64,000 bases of DNA from JANWVO01 sp964458495 (GCA_964458495.1 CAYWJB010000003.1:246317-310316), one strand, 5' to 3'; shown: positions 43,376 to 53,466, counted from the first letter of the stretch. A program made the numbers and translations. Notes: generated by a model from the letters alone, not told the origin.

Positions 43376-44788
43376 TCAGGCAAGTATTCCCTTCACCACG
43401 TGCGCCTTCTCGACTCCTGTGAGCCGCTGGTCCAGCCCCTGGTAGCGGTAGGTGAAGCGTTCATGGTCGATCCCGAACAGGTGGAGCAGCGTCGCCTGGA
43501 AGTCGCGCACATGAACCGGATCGCGCACGATGTTGTAGCTGAACTCGTCGGTTTCACCGTACACGGTCCCGCCGCGGATGCCGCCGCCCGCCATCCAAAG
43601 CGAGAAGCAGCGGGGGTGATGGTCGCGCCCGTAATCCTTCTCGGTCAGCTTGCCCTGGCAATAAATGGTGCGCCCGAATTCCCCGCCCCAGATCACTACT
43701 GTGTCCTCGAGCAGCCCGCGCTGCTTGAGATCCTGCACCAGCGCCCAGGAGGGCTGGTCGACGTCGCGGCATTGCGCGGGCAGCACCTCCGGGAGGTTCC
43801 CGTGCACGTCCCAGCCGCGGTGGTAAATCTGCACGAAGCGCACCCCGCGCTCGACCAGCCGCCGCGCCATCAGCGCGCAATACGCGAATGTGCCCGGCTT
43901 TTCCACCTCCGCACCGTACATCTCCTTCACCGACGGCGGTTCCTGGCTCAGATCGGTCAGCTCCGGCACCGACGTCTGCATGCGGAACGCCATCTCGTAC
44001 TGTTCCAGCCGCACTCGCGTCTCCGGATCGTTCCAGCGCTCCGCCTCGAGCTCGTTCAGCGCCTTCACGCCGTCCAGCATCTGCCGTCGGATCCGCTCCG
44101 GTACGCCCTCCGGGTTGTTGATGAAGAGCACGGGATCGCCCGTCGAACGGAGCGCCACGCCCGAATACTCGCCCGAGAGGAAGCCGCTCGACCACAGCCG
44201 CGCCGAAATCGCCTGCACATTGGCCCGTGGATGGCTGTGCGAGGCGGTGAGCACGACAAAGGTGGGCAGGTCGCGGTTCATCGAACCCAGCCCGTAGGCG
44301 AGCCACGAGCCGATGCACGGCTTGCCGGCGATCATGAAGCCCGTCTGGATGAACGTGATGGCGGGCTCGTGATTGATCGCCTCGGTGTGCATGGAGCGGA
44401 TGATGCAGATGTCGTCGACCATGCGCGCCGTATAGGGCAGCAGCTCGCTGACCTCGGCGCCGCACTGCCCGTGCCGCGCGAACTTGAAGATGGAGGGGGC
44501 GATGGGGAAGCGGCTCTGCCCGGACGTCATGGTCGTCAGGCGCTGCCCCATGCGGATCGACTCGGGCAGATCGTGGTCAAACAGCGCCTCCATCTTCGGC
44601 TTGTAGTCAAACGTCTCCTGCTGCGGGGGCGCCCCTACCATGTGCAGGTAAATGGCGCGCTTCGCCTTCGGTGCGAAGTGCGGCAGTTGCGGGCGCGTCT
44701 CGGCGTCCAGCAGGCGGGCGAAGGCGAGTCCGCCCAGGCTTTGCGCGGACAGCGACAGGAGGCGGCGGCGGGACACAAGCGGGATCAT
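43376..44788 (-). CDS. DUF1501 domain protein (Tat-exported)
   Basis: This 470-residue protein starts with a twin-arginine-type signal (VSRRRLLSLSA). It then follows DUF1501: YLHMVGAPPQQETFDYKP, SMHTEAINHEPAITF, VQIYHRGWDVHGN, VIWGGEFGRT and DHHPRCFSLWMAGGG. DUF1501 has an alkaline-phosphatase-like/sulfatase fold and nearly always accompanies DUF1549/DUF1553 proteins. Here it overlaps such a gene by ATGA. It is probably periplasmic or surface-exposed and linked to polysaccharide use, but no substrate is established. Confidence 0.93.
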   Translation of the reverse strand: MIPLVSRRRLLSLSAQSLGGLAFARLLDAETRPQLPHFAPKAKRAIYLHMVGAPPQQETFDYKPKMEALFDHDLPESIRMGQRLTTMTSGQSRFPIAPSIFKFARHGQCGAEVSELLPYTARMVDDICIIRSMHTEAINHEPAITFIQTGFMIAGKPCIGSWLAYGLGSMNRDLPTFVVLTASHSHPRANVQAISARLWSSGFLSGEYSGVALRSTGDPVLFINNPEGVPERIRRQMLDGVKALNELEAERWNDPETRVRLEQYEMAFRMQTSVPELTDLSQEPPSVKEMYGAEVEKPGTFAYCALMARRLVERGVRFVQIYHRGWDVHGNLPEVLPAQCRDVDQPSWALVQDLKQRGLLEDTVVIWGGEFGRTIYCQGKLTEKDYGRDHHPRCFSLWMAGGGIRGGTVYGETDEFSYNIVRDPVHVRDFQATLLHLFGIDHERFTYRYQGLDQRLTGVEKAHVVKGILA

Positions 44789-47736
44789 TTGTTGAGCACC
44801 TCGTCGAGGTTCATCATCTGGCTGGCCACCATGGCCAGCGCCGCCAGCTCGGCCGGAGAAACATTTCCAGGCGGTTTTGATTCGCCCTGCGACACCAGCT
44901 TCCGCGCGTCGTCCAGGTTCGAATCGTAGTGGCGCAGAAACGCCCGCCAGGATTCGCGCAGAATGTGCAATTCGCGCTCCTCGAGCGGCCGGCTCATCAG
45001 CCGGAGGGCCATGAACTGGAACCTCGACTCGGGATCCGGTTCGGCCAGGGCTCTCGAAGCCAGCGCGCGCGCCGCTTCCACAAAGGTGACGTCGTTCATC
45101 GTCGCCAGCGCCTGCAAGGGCGTGTTGGTCCGCTCGCGCCGCACGGTGCAGAACTCGCGCGAGGGCGCGTTGAAGATCTCCAGCAGCGCCGGCGGCGCGG
45201 TGCGCTTCCAGAACGTGTACAGCGAGCGCCGGTAAAGGGCATCCCCGGAGTCCCGCTTGTAGAAGCGTGTGTCCGAACCAAGCATGGCCACGGCTTCCCA
45301 GATCCCGTCTGGCTGGTAGGGCTTCACGCTCGGCCCGCCGGTCTTCTCCACCAGCAGCCCGGAGGCGGCCAGCGCCGTGTCGCGGATCGCCTCACCGTCC
45401 AGCCGGAAGCGCGGCCCGCGCGACAGCAGCCGGTTGTCGGGATCCTTCTCGAGCTTCCCGGGCGTCGCCAGCGCCGCCTGCCGGTACGCCGCCGAGGTCA
45501 CCAGCAGGCGGATCAGCCGCTTCACGTCCCAGCCCGATTCGCGGAACTCCACCGCCAGCCAGTCCAGCAGCTCCTGATTCACAGGAGGCTCGCCCTGCGA
45601 ACCGAAGTCCTCTGCCGTCTTCACCAGCCCCGTGCCGAAGATCTCCTGCCAGAAGCGGTTCACCGTCACGCGCGCCGTCAGCGGATGCTCGCCCGAGACC
45701 AGCCACTGCGCCAGCCCCAGCCGGTTGCGCGCCAGCGACGCCGGCATCGGCGGCAGCACGGCGGGCGTGTTGGCTTCCAGGCGGTCGCGCGGCGCATCGT
45801 ACATGCCCCGGTAAAGCAGGTGAGCAAACGGCATCTGGTCCTGCCGCTCCTGCATGACGTGCGTGATGGCGCCGCGCCGCCGGATGGCGCGCTTCTCCAC
45901 ATCGAGGCGTTCCAGCTCCTCTTCCTCCGCAGACAGGACCGGGCGGAAGATTCTGAGCGAGGCGAAGGCGCCGCCCTCGGCGCGGTTCCGCGTGCCCACA
46001 GTGACAGGCGCGGAGGCGCGGAACGGCGCCCCGAACCTCGCGCGCGCGTCGCGCGTGGTCACCGATTCGCGGCCGTTGATCCACAACCGCACGCCCAGCG
46101 GCTCGCCGGTGCCGTCATAGTGAAACTCGACGAGGTTCCACGTGCCCGGGACCAGCTGATCCAGATGCCCGGCTGCGACCTCATGCGTCTTGCCGTCTTC
46201 TGTGTAGAACCGCACGCGGGGAATGCGAGCGCTGACATAGAAGCCCCAGCCGCGGCGCTTTTTCTCGTCCAGCTTCTCGATCTGCTCGGCGATGACGAAG
46301 CCTTCCTCGCCCGGCGGGAAAAGAAAGTGCGCCGAGGCGCTGAACGGCGCCGAGTCCGGCAACACAGGGGCCGCGGGAACCTCGAGAGCAGCTTCCTTCA
46401 GATGCAGTGCCGTCCCTCCATCCGGGCCTGCGCCCAGCGTCATGCCCTTGCCAAACTCCAGCGCCACCGCACCCTCGGGCGTGCTGGCCCGGATCGCGCC
46501 GGGGAACTCCACCCGAAGCAGGTCCGTGTTCTGTTTCGGGCGCGCGGCGGAGGAGGCAAGCAGCGCGCGCAGAACCTTTTCACGGGCGGCGATCTGCTCC
46601 CAGCGCGGGCGGTCCTCCGGGCTCGGCACGACGGTCACCGGCGGCGGGTCGTAAATATTGCCATCCATGGCGTGCTGCGTCGTGTTGCGGAAAAAGGCCG
46701 TGAGGGCGTAAAAATCGCGCTGGCTGATGGGATCGAACTTGTGGTCGTGGCAAGTGGCGCAGCCGACGGTGAGCCCAAGGAAGACGGCGCCAACCGTGTC
46801 GGCGCGGTCCTTGGCATACATCGCCTCCACCTCGTCAATGATCACGCCCGCCTCGTTGGTGGTGACGTTGCAGCGCTGGAAACCGGTGGCGATGAGCTGA
46901 TCCAGCGTCGGATCGGGCAAAAGGTCGCCGGCGAGCTGCTCGATCACGAACCGGTCGAAAGGCATGTTGCTGTTGAAGGCGCGGATCACCCAGTCGCGGT
47001 AGGGCCACATCTCGCGGTAGTTGTCGATGTGGAGCCCGTGGGTGTCGCCGTAGCGCGCCGCATCGAGCCAGTAGCGGGCGCGATGCTCTCCGTAGCGGGG
47101 CGAGGCGAGATACTTCTCCACAAGCTTCAGGTAGTCGCCCTCCGGGTCGGCCGATTTCAGGAACGCTTCCGCGTCGGCGGGATCGGGAGGAAGCCCCGTG
47201 AGATCGTAGGCGAGGCGTCGCAGCAGCGCATGCCGCGGCGCCTCGGGGGCGGGCTCGAGGCCGCGGGCTTCCAGCCCTGCCAGAACGAACCGGTCCACCG
47301 GATTGCGAACCCACCCGGTGCGCCGAACCTCCGGCAACTGCGGCCGCACGGGCGCCCGGAACGCCCAGTGTTCTTTCCATTCGGCGCCCGACTCGATCCA
47401 GCGGCGGATCAGCGCCACCTCCTCCGGCTTCAGCGTCTTGTGCGCCTGCGGGGGCGGCATGCGCCGCGCCGCATCGCGCGCCGTGATGCGCTGGTACAGC
47501 AGGCTCTTGTCCGGCTTGCCGGGCACGATCAGCGGTCCGGCGCGCCGCGCTGAAAGCAGGCCTTCCTTGATGTCCAGTCGCAGGCCCACCATGCGCGTGG
47601 TCCGGTCGTTGCCGTGGCAATGGAAGCAGTTGGCCGAGAGGATCGGACGAATGTCCTTCTGGAAATCCGGGGCTGCGGGCGTACCCGCAGACAGGGGTGA
47701 CACCCAGAGTGCGACTGCGGCGAGGATTCGTTTCAT
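44785..47736 (-). CDS. PSCyt1/DUF1549/DUF1553 protein with LamG-like domain
   Basis: This 983-residue protein has a signal peptide (about 1-18). It continues with a planctomycete-type cytochrome domain and a single heme site CFHCH (37-41). A DUF1549 domain (RNPVDRFVLAGLEARG, DLTGLPPDP, NMPFDRFVIEQLAGD) spans about 140-350. A LamG/concanavalin-like insert lies at about 400-600, then DUF1553 (TARVTVNRFWQEIFGTGLVKTAEDFGSQG) to the end. Members occur mainly in Planctomycetes, Verrucomicrobia and Acidobacteria. It is paired with the DUF1501 gene. Redox-linked glycan degradation at the surface is a hypothesis. Confidence 0.93.
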   Translation of the reverse strand: MKRILAAVALWVSPLSAGTPAAPDFQKDIRPILSANCFHCHGNDRTTRMVGLRLDIKEGLLSARRAGPLIVPGKPDKSLLYQRITARDAARRMPPPQAHKTLKPEEVALIRRWIESGAEWKEHWAFRAPVRPQLPEVRRTGWVRNPVDRFVLAGLEARGLEPAPEAPRHALLRRLAYDLTGLPPDPADAEAFLKSADPEGDYLKLVEKYLASPRYGEHRARYWLDAARYGDTHGLHIDNYREMWPYRDWVIRAFNSNMPFDRFVIEQLAGDLLPDPTLDQLIATGFQRCNVTTNEAGVIIDEVEAMYAKDRADTVGAVFLGLTVGCATCHDHKFDPISQRDFYALTAFFRNTTQHAMDGNIYDPPPVTVVPSPEDRPRWEQIAAREKVLRALLASSAARPKQNTDLLRVEFPGAIRASTPEGAVALEFGKGMTLGAGPDGGTALHLKEAALEVPAAPVLPDSAPFSASAHFLFPPGEEGFVIAEQIEKLDEKKRRGWGFYVSARIPRVRFYTEDGKTHEVAAGHLDQLVPGTWNLVEFHYDGTGEPLGVRLWINGRESVTTRDARARFGAPFRASAPVTVGTRNRAEGGAFASLRIFRPVLSAEEEELERLDVEKRAIRRRGAITHVMQERQDQMPFAHLLYRGMYDAPRDRLEANTPAVLPPMPASLARNRLGLAQWLVSGEHPLTARVTVNRFWQEIFGTGLVKTAEDFGSQGEPPVNQELLDWLAVEFRESGWDVKRLIRLLVTSAAYRQAALATPGKLEKDPDNRLLSRGPRFRLDGEAIRDTALAASGLLVEKTGGPSVKPYQPDGIWEAVAMLGSDTRFYKRDSGDALYRRSLYTFWKRTAPPALLEIFNAPSREFCTVRRERTNTPLQALATMNDVTFVEAARALASRALAEPDPESRFQFMALRLMSRPLEERELHILRESWRAFLRHYDSNLDDARKLVSQGESKPPGNVSPAELAALAMVASQMMNLDEVLNK

Positions 47737-47754
47737 CGTCCCAGATTGGGCTTC

Positions 47755-47760
47755 ATTCTA
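47755..47760 (-). promoter_or_regulatory. -10 box of the DUF1553/DUF1501 operon
   Basis: The minus strand reads GTATAGAATG with TAGAAT at 47760-47755, 18 nt before the DUF1553-protein ATG. The same TAGAAT precedes the Gfo/Idh operon. Confidence 0.4.
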
Positions 47761-47867
47761 TACGAGCACAGACAGAAATGGAAGGAGCTCAATCCGCGGC
47801 GATTCGCGCCGATAAGTGCGTCATCAAGGGCTCCGCGCCCCGCCGGCGCGGGACCGCTGGAGGCGAT

Positions 47868-48704
47868 ATGCCATTGGAGACCAAAACAGGCGAGGCCACA
47901 CCCTGGGCACTGGAAAACCTGCCGCCCTTTTCGCCGGTGGCGATGCGGCTGGTGGCAATGCTCTCTGACGAAAACGTTCACGTCGACCAGGTCAGCCGCT
48001 TCATCTCCGCCGAGCCGGTGTTTGCGGCGCGGGTCCTTCAGTTGGCCAACTCCCCGCTGTTCGCCCTGATGCGGCAGGTGACCTCGATCCCTCAGGCGGT
48101 GATCGTCATCGGGCTCGAACGCGTCAAAGCCATCGCCCTGACTCGCGCCATCGGGGATTTCGTCGCCCCCGTGCTGCGGCGCAAGGCGCTGGCCGCATGC
48201 TGGCGCAACACGCTGGCCGGGGCGGTGGTGGCCGAAGCCCTGGCGCCGCTATACCGGCTCGATTCCGGCGCCGCCTACACCGCCGGCCTGCTGAGAGACA
48301 TCGGCCGGCTCGCGCTGCTCGTCAAATACCCCGAAGCCTACGCCAACGCCATCGAGATCGCCAGCGAAGGCATCGATCTCCGCGAAACCGAACGCAACCT
48401 TTTCGACATCGATCACTGCGAGGCCGGCCGCTGGATCGTCGCCCGGCTGTTCCTGCCCGAGGAACTCTGCCGCGCCGTGATCCATCACCACGACGCCGAC
48501 ATGCCCGAAGGCTGGGACATCGTCCACCTGGTTCGCACCGCCGATCGCATGGCTGACGCCCTCGGCTTTTCCATCCTCGCCGGCGCGCCCCAGCCCTCTC
48601 CTTCCGAGGTGCTCGAACAGGTGCCCGGCGCAGGCCGCAGGGCCGGCTTCGACATCGACGCCCTCTCAGCCGAGGTCGGCCGCCGCATCGTCGCCCTCGC
48701 CTGA
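47868..48704 (+). CDS. HDOD domain signalling protein
   Basis: This 278-residue protein is an HDOD domain, a relative of HD phosphohydrolases without the metal-binding HD pair: LPPFSPVAMRLVAMLSDENV, FAARVLQLANSPLFAL, SIPQAVIVIGLERVKAIAL and LLRDIGRLALLVKYPEAY. No EAL, GGDEF or kinase domain is attached. HDOD proteins act in bacterial signalling, often with c-di-GMP networks. The chosen ATG has GGAGG five bases upstream; an earlier in-frame ATG at 47778 lacks one. It is a single gene, divergent from the DUF1553 operon. Confidence 0.9.
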   Translation: MPLETKTGEATPWALENLPPFSPVAMRLVAMLSDENVHVDQVSRFISAEPVFAARVLQLANSPLFALMRQVTSIPQAVIVIGLERVKAIALTRAIGDFVAPVLRRKALAACWRNTLAGAVVAEALAPLYRLDSGAAYTAGLLRDIGRLALLVKYPEAYANAIEIASEGIDLRETERNLFDIDHCEAGRWIVARLFLPEELCRAVIHHHDADMPEGWDIVHLVRTADRMADALGFSILAGAPQPSPSEVLEQVPGAGRRAGFDIDALSAEVGRRIVALA

Positions 48705-48768
48705 ACGCAACTTCACGCCCTGCCACCCGCGCCGCCTTTATTCTGGACTTTGATATCCTTATATACGA

Positions 48769-49296
48769 ATGCAGTTCCTCCGCACCTCGTCCCTTCCCGC
48801 ACTCCTGCTTTTGCTTGCCCCTGCTCCCCTGCCCGCCCAGCACGAGCGCTCCGCAGGCGAAGAGATCCACCGGCACCACTTCGCCGTGCTCGGCGCCGGA
48901 AGCCATAACACGAAAAAGGACGGCGCCACGGTAGGCGCGGATTATGAGTACCGCCTCCACCAGCGGCTCGGCGCCTTGGCCAGTTTCGAATACGTCGGCG
49001 GCGACTTCCGCGAGGACGTCTTCGCCTTCACCGCCGCCTGGCACCCCTGGAAAGGGCTCCGCCTGATCGCCGGGCCGGGCTTTGACCGCGAACTGAAGCG
49101 CCATGAGGAGTCCGCCCACGGTGAAGCAACCGGGCATCCTCAAACATATCGTGGACTCTTCCGTACCGGCGCCAGCTGGGAGTTCCACGTGAAGGAGCAC
49201 TTCACCGTCGGCCCGGAAATCGCTGTCGACATCCTGAAGGGCGAGAAAGTCTTCGTCTACGGGATCAATTTCGGCTGGGGCTTCGGGCGGCGGTAA
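48769..49296 (+). CDS. Small outer-membrane beta-barrel-like protein
   Basis: This 175-residue protein has a signal peptide ending at PAQ (about residue 24). Alternating-polarity strands follow (HHFAVLGAGSHN, ATVGADYEYRL, ALASFEYVGGDF, AFTAAWHPW and others), and the end is aromatic (FVYGINFGWGFG), typical of eight-stranded outer-membrane barrels. No specific family is recognised. No Shine-Dalgarno precedes the ATG; TATCCT at 48754-48759 and TATATA at 48762-48767 lie just upstream, so its transcript may be nearly leaderless. It stands alone. Confidence 0.7.
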   Translation: MQFLRTSSLPALLLLLAPAPLPAQHERSAGEEIHRHHFAVLGAGSHNTKKDGATVGADYEYRLHQRLGALASFEYVGGDFREDVFAFTAAWHPWKGLRLIAGPGFDRELKRHEESAHGEATGHPQTYRGLFRTGASWEFHVKEHFTVGPEIAVDILKGEKVFVYGINFGWGFGRR

Positions 49297-49425
49297 CAGC
49301 GCCGCAGCCGGCTTCCATCAATCGTCCCTGTCTCGTTGACCGTCACCCGGTCAAATTCCGCAGCGGCCGCTCTCCATCATCAGAAGCGGATCGCCCCCGT
49401 CAGCGGGTTTCGCAGTCGGGCGCCG

Positions 49426-51945
49426 TTACCGCACCAGCGCGTCAGCCGCATTGGCCGCCAGAATCCAGTGGCTGGCCGCCGTGATCACATATTCGTGCGT
49501 GAACCAGAGGAACCCGAAGTCGTCCATGCACTCGGGCAAGTCCGGCTGAATGATCACATAGCCCGGGATCACGCCGCCCGGGATGTAGGAGTGGTCCGCC
49601 CGGTTGTTCCCGTAGGCGATGAGGTGGGACCGCGTCCCCACGCCGGACACATAGGAGCGGCTTGACACCGGATGCGTGCCCAGAATGAAATGGGCCGCCC
49701 GCAGCGTGTAGTCCTTGCTGGCGATCTCGGGAAACGCTCGGTGCAGGAAGTACATGCGGATCCCGAGATCCATCACTCCGGCCGAGCCGCCCCAGCCGCC
49801 CCGCGTGGGCGGCACCCCGAACGGCATCGAGGCAAGCTCTTTGTCCAACTGCGCGACATACGTCCTGACGGCGGATTCCAGTTGCTTCCGGAAATCCGCA
49901 TCCATGTAAGGCAGCGCGTGCACCGCCGCCCAGCCGCCGAAGCCGAAGCGATGCATCATCGAGGGGAATATCTCCCGCACGCGCGCCTTGTAGGGCTCGC
50001 CGCCGTTGGTGGCGATCAGCAGTTGAATCGCAGCGTTCCACTCTTCCCCTGCGCCTGCACCCGGAGGCCCGCCGCGGCCGGGACTCGGATTGGCGTGTTC
50101 TTCGTTCCAGATCCGGATGGCCGTATCCAGGCACTCCCTGGCCATCGCGTCATCGTAACCTCTGAGTGCCGTGGCCGCCGCCGCCAGCGTGGCCACCGAC
50201 CCGTACTGCATGGCGGCGGACTTGGTCGTGAAGGCCCAGCGGTCATCGGGACGGCCCGAAAACTCCCCCTTCACTTCATTCGGCCCAAGCTTTTCAGAGT
50301 AGATGCGGTTGTCCGTCTTCGACGCGCCGTCGCCGAGGTGCGTGTACTGCCGCAGCGTGGGCTCGTTGATCACCGGAAATGTATGCCCCACCGCCTTGAT
50401 CTGCGCCAGCACCTGCATGGCGCCGTGCTTGATGTGTTGCAGCACGTCAGGAACGCCGTCAGGACGGTGCATCTCGACCGACCGCGCCTCCCAGTCCACC
50501 GTCAGCTGGTCGTAATCCAGCCCGAACTCCCGCCGCGCCAGCGCCAGGTCCTGGATCACCATGAACTGGCTGCGGGTCTGGATGTCGAAATCGCCCGCAT
50601 CGTACCAGCCACCGACATTCAACCCGGGGATGTGGTCGCCCGGTTTATAAGGCGAATCCAGTTCCGGCCCCATCGACCAGCCGTCGAAATGCTGCCGGTT
50701 GGGCGGCGCCTGTCGCGCGTCATCCAGATGGGAAACCCCGTGCCAGAGCCGGTAGCCCTCGCGGACCGAAACGTGATCCATCGCTGTTGCCAGGTAACTC
50801 GAGAGGGAGAGCTGCCACGTGTTGCTGTAAACGTCGCGCGCGATGCGGAACAGCCCCGTTCGCTCCCCGCCATACTCGATCGCGTACAGGCCCGGCTCCT
50901 TAACCTGCGAGAAGTCGAATTTGCGGTAGATGTACCGCAGCCACGGTTGCGGCGCTGAAACCGGCCCCTCATACACGGGTTTGTACTCGCCGCCCTCCTC
51001 CAGCCGCAGCACCCGGGCCGTGCCTGGCGCCTTGTAGCGGGGATCGAGCTCGATGACGGCCACTTTTGCGATCTCGGGATGATAGCCAACCTGGTTGTAA
51101 GCAACCATCGGGGGCCGCACCCAGCCGGGGATCACATCGGGACGGATGTGCCACACCACCACTTCGCCCGTCTTTCCCGCCGGGATCAGCGTGCGCAGCA
51201 CGAACCAGCCGTTCTGCGCCATCACCCGTCCGTCGAAAAGCGACAGCGGCCCCGATTCCGACACCACCTTCACGCGGTACTGCGGCTCGTCCACCCCGAG
51301 CGTGATGCTCCTGGCCGTCGCAAAGGGCAGCGGTTGCCGGTAGCCTTTCTCCCGGTCCCATTCCTCCTGATACGGGAGCTTCTTCGGTTCTCCTGCCGGC
51401 GGGGGCACGCTGGCCGCCGGATCGCGGGGACTCAACGGAAACAGTCCCGCCTCGCCCCCATCCGTCATGTATGTCTTGCCCGCATAAACAGCCGGCAGAA
51501 ATTCCAGATTGAAGCCCGCCCGCCCGGCAAGCCTCTCCGGAAGCGGCTTGTCCAGGATCACAGCCACGCGCACACCGTCCGCTTCGGCGCTGACTTCCAG
51601 CCGGTAGAAAAAGTCGTACTCCGGATATCCGGCATCCGCAGTGAGCCGCCGGCCCTGCTTGTCCGCGTTCCGTGTCTTGAGCTGCGGAATCGCGTCCCAC
51701 TGCTCCGGCGTGGGCAACAGCCGCACGTCACCATTGGTGGCGATGCGCCGCCCGTGCAGGATCAGCTCCATCGCCGTGTTCTTCTGATCGAAGAACATGC
51801 GGTTGAAAGTACTGTGATAGAGAATGACGCTGAACCCCTGCGTGTCCAGGTAACCGCTCTCGGTCACCTGCAGCGCCAGGCTGTCGCCGGACACGGTCGC
51901 TGACCACACGAGGGCGAGCAAGAGGAGGGACGATCTGGAGGCCAT
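49426..51945 (-). CDS. Glycoside hydrolase family 9 protein
   Basis: This 839-residue secreted protein has a signal peptide (about 1-20) and an N-terminal beta-rich region of about 260 residues that I do not recognise. A cellulase Ig-like (CelD_N) domain lies at about 282-370, then an (alpha/alpha)6 GH9 barrel. The catalytic-base motif YDAGDFD is at 448-454, and the acid Glu is probably E818 in FTHEYV. GH9 enzymes are mostly beta-1,4-endoglucanases; some act on other glycans. The ATG lies six bases after a TATGAT box, and no clear ribosome site precedes it. Confidence 0.88.
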   Translation of the reverse strand: MASRSSLLLLALVWSATVSGDSLALQVTESGYLDTQGFSVILYHSTFNRMFFDQKNTAMELILHGRRIATNGDVRLLPTPEQWDAIPQLKTRNADKQGRRLTADAGYPEYDFFYRLEVSAEADGVRVAVILDKPLPERLAGRAGFNLEFLPAVYAGKTYMTDGGEAGLFPLSPRDPAASVPPPAGEPKKLPYQEEWDREKGYRQPLPFATARSITLGVDEPQYRVKVVSESGPLSLFDGRVMAQNGWFVLRTLIPAGKTGEVVVWHIRPDVIPGWVRPPMVAYNQVGYHPEIAKVAVIELDPRYKAPGTARVLRLEEGGEYKPVYEGPVSAPQPWLRYIYRKFDFSQVKEPGLYAIEYGGERTGLFRIARDVYSNTWQLSLSSYLATAMDHVSVREGYRLWHGVSHLDDARQAPPNRQHFDGWSMGPELDSPYKPGDHIPGLNVGGWYDAGDFDIQTRSQFMVIQDLALARREFGLDYDQLTVDWEARSVEMHRPDGVPDVLQHIKHGAMQVLAQIKAVGHTFPVINEPTLRQYTHLGDGASKTDNRIYSEKLGPNEVKGEFSGRPDDRWAFTTKSAAMQYGSVATLAAAATALRGYDDAMARECLDTAIRIWNEEHANPSPGRGGPPGAGAGEEWNAAIQLLIATNGGEPYKARVREIFPSMMHRFGFGGWAAVHALPYMDADFRKQLESAVRTYVAQLDKELASMPFGVPPTRGGWGGSAGVMDLGIRMYFLHRAFPEIASKDYTLRAAHFILGTHPVSSRSYVSGVGTRSHLIAYGNNRADHSYIPGGVIPGYVIIQPDLPECMDDFGFLWFTHEYVITAASHWILAANAADALVR

Positions 51946-51951
51946 GGAGGC

Positions 51952-51957
51952 ATCATA
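51952..51957 (-). promoter_or_regulatory. -10 box placed for a leaderless GH9 transcript
   Basis: TATGAT on the minus strand (five of six matches to TATAAT) ends 6 nt before the GH9 ATG. The 227-nt divergent gap to the next gene also contains TACAAT on the other strand (52161-52166) and nothing else I recognise. Confidence 0.5.
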
Positions 51958-52160
51958 GTCTCTTGAACGCGCTTACACAAGTCCGGGGACCGAACCCGGA
52001 AGCGGTCGCGACGGCCGGAAACCGTTACGGATTCAATTCCCCCGGGGCATGGGCAAAGCAGGCTCGCCGGCGCAACTCGTCCCGGGTGGCCGCCTGCCGC
52101 CGGCGGCGCGCCGGCTGAAGATGCGGCTGTGGAGTCCCGCAAGCGCGGGTCCGCTGCGGC

Positions 52161-52166
52161 TACAAT
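52161..52166 (+). promoter_or_regulatory. -10 box placed for a leaderless TlpA-like transcript
   Basis: TACAAT (five of six matches to TATAAT) ends 6 nt before the ATG at 52173; the intervening bases are GACGCC. No ribosome-binding sequence is present. Confidence 0.5.
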
Positions 52167-52172
52167 GACGCC

Positions 52173-53366
52173 ATGACCGCCGCACTCTGGTTGGGACTCG
52201 CTTTCCTCGCTCAGCCTCCTTCCGGGCTGTGGGACGCGGTGTTGGACGTCGACGGCCGAAAAGTCGATTTCCGCATGGAGCTGCAACTGGCTGGCCGGCA
52301 GACACGCGGCGCCATTCTCGACGGCGAGCGGCGCATCTGGTCCACTTCGGGCGAGTTCGCAGGCATGAAGCTGCATCTGGTCTGGGACTACTTCGATTCC
52401 CGCCTGGAGGCCACATGGGACGGGCAGGCGCTGCGCGGCGCCTACCAGCGGCGCACTCGCGCCGGCCTCGTGCGCCGGGAGTTCACGGCCCAGCCCTTTC
52501 AGCCCAAGCCGGAGGCTGCGGACTCTGCCGCGGCTCAAGTCGCCGGAGCGTGGCGCATCCAGACGGATGCCGCCCGCGGCGTGCGCGTGATGAACGGATA
52601 CTTCGCGCAGTCCGGCGCCTCTGTCACCGGCACCATCCAGCGGCTGGACGGAGACTTCGGCACCCTGGAAGGCCGCATCGAGGGCAAGCGGCTCAAGCTC
52701 TCGCACTTCGACGGCATCCGCGCGACCCTGATCGAGGCGGAGATCCAGCCGGACGGAACCCTGCGCGGCGTTCTCGATGGCAAGACTGCATTTACGGCCG
52801 CGCGCGTGGAAAAGGCGGCCGAATTGGGCCTCCCCGAACCGCCCGATCCCTCGCGCTATGTCTCGGTGAAAAATCCGCTTGACCCCGTCCGTTTCCAGGC
52901 TGTCGATCTGGACGGCAATCCGGTGTCTTCCACCGGCCCGCGCTTCCGCGGCAGGCCCATGATCCTCACCATCATGGGTTCCTGGTGCCCGAACTGCCAC
53001 GACGAGGCGGAGCTGCTGGCAGAGCTGGACCGGCGCTACCGGGACAAGGGGCTTGCGGTCGTCGCGCTGGGTTTTGAATACACCGGCGAATCCGAACGGG
53101 ACCGGAACCAGCTGCGCGCCTTTGCCCGGCGGCACAAGACGGACTACGCCATCCTCTACGCCGGAACCACCGAGGAAGGACAGGTGCAAAAAGTTCTTCC
53201 TCAATTGGCGAATTTCGGCGGATTTCCCACAACCATTTTTCTGGACCGCGATCATCGTGTGCGGTCCGTCCACGCCGGGTTTGCCGGTCCCGCAAACAAG
53301 GAGGAACACGCCAGGCTCAAGGCGGAATACGACCGTCTGGCGCGCGAGCTGACCGCAGAGCCGTAG
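52173..53366 (+). CDS. TlpA-like thioredoxin-fold protein
   Basis: This 397-residue protein has a short signal segment (about 1-14). Roughly 220 residues of beta-rich sequence follow, with two similar halves (ILDGERRIWSTSGEFAGMKL and VLDGKTAFTAARVEKA are near their ends). A C-terminal TlpA/ResA-like thioredoxin domain carries the redox motif WCPNC (C272, C275) and the cis-proline segment FGGFPTTIFLD. It is probably a periplasmic disulfide reductase or maturation factor. The unusual N-terminal module could bind a substrate. It stands alone upstream of a molybdenum hydroxylase. Confidence 0.88.
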   Translation: MTAALWLGLAFLAQPPSGLWDAVLDVDGRKVDFRMELQLAGRQTRGAILDGERRIWSTSGEFAGMKLHLVWDYFDSRLEATWDGQALRGAYQRRTRAGLVRREFTAQPFQPKPEAADSAAAQVAGAWRIQTDAARGVRVMNGYFAQSGASVTGTIQRLDGDFGTLEGRIEGKRLKLSHFDGIRATLIEAEIQPDGTLRGVLDGKTAFTAARVEKAAELGLPEPPDPSRYVSVKNPLDPVRFQAVDLDGNPVSSTGPRFRGRPMILTIMGSWCPNCHDEAELLAELDRRYRDKGLAVVALGFEYTGESERDRNQLRAFARRHKTDYAILYAGTTEEGQVQKVLPQLANFGGFPTTIFLDRDHRVRSVHAGFAGPANKEEHARLKAEYDRLARELTAEP

Positions 53367-53466
53367 GCAGAGTTACGCATCACGCTCCGCAACGCCGGCT
53401 GAGAGGCGCCGGCGTCCGCGTTTGATGCGCGAGCCGTGACGTAGGATATTCCCGAGGAGCCTGGCT

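Noticed and set aside
41000..44929. A 1309-codon open frame on the plus strand
   Set aside because: It lies opposite waaF, thiC and the DUF1501 gene and is His/Arg/Pro-rich without domains. At this G+C content stop codons are rare, so long antisense frames arise by chance.
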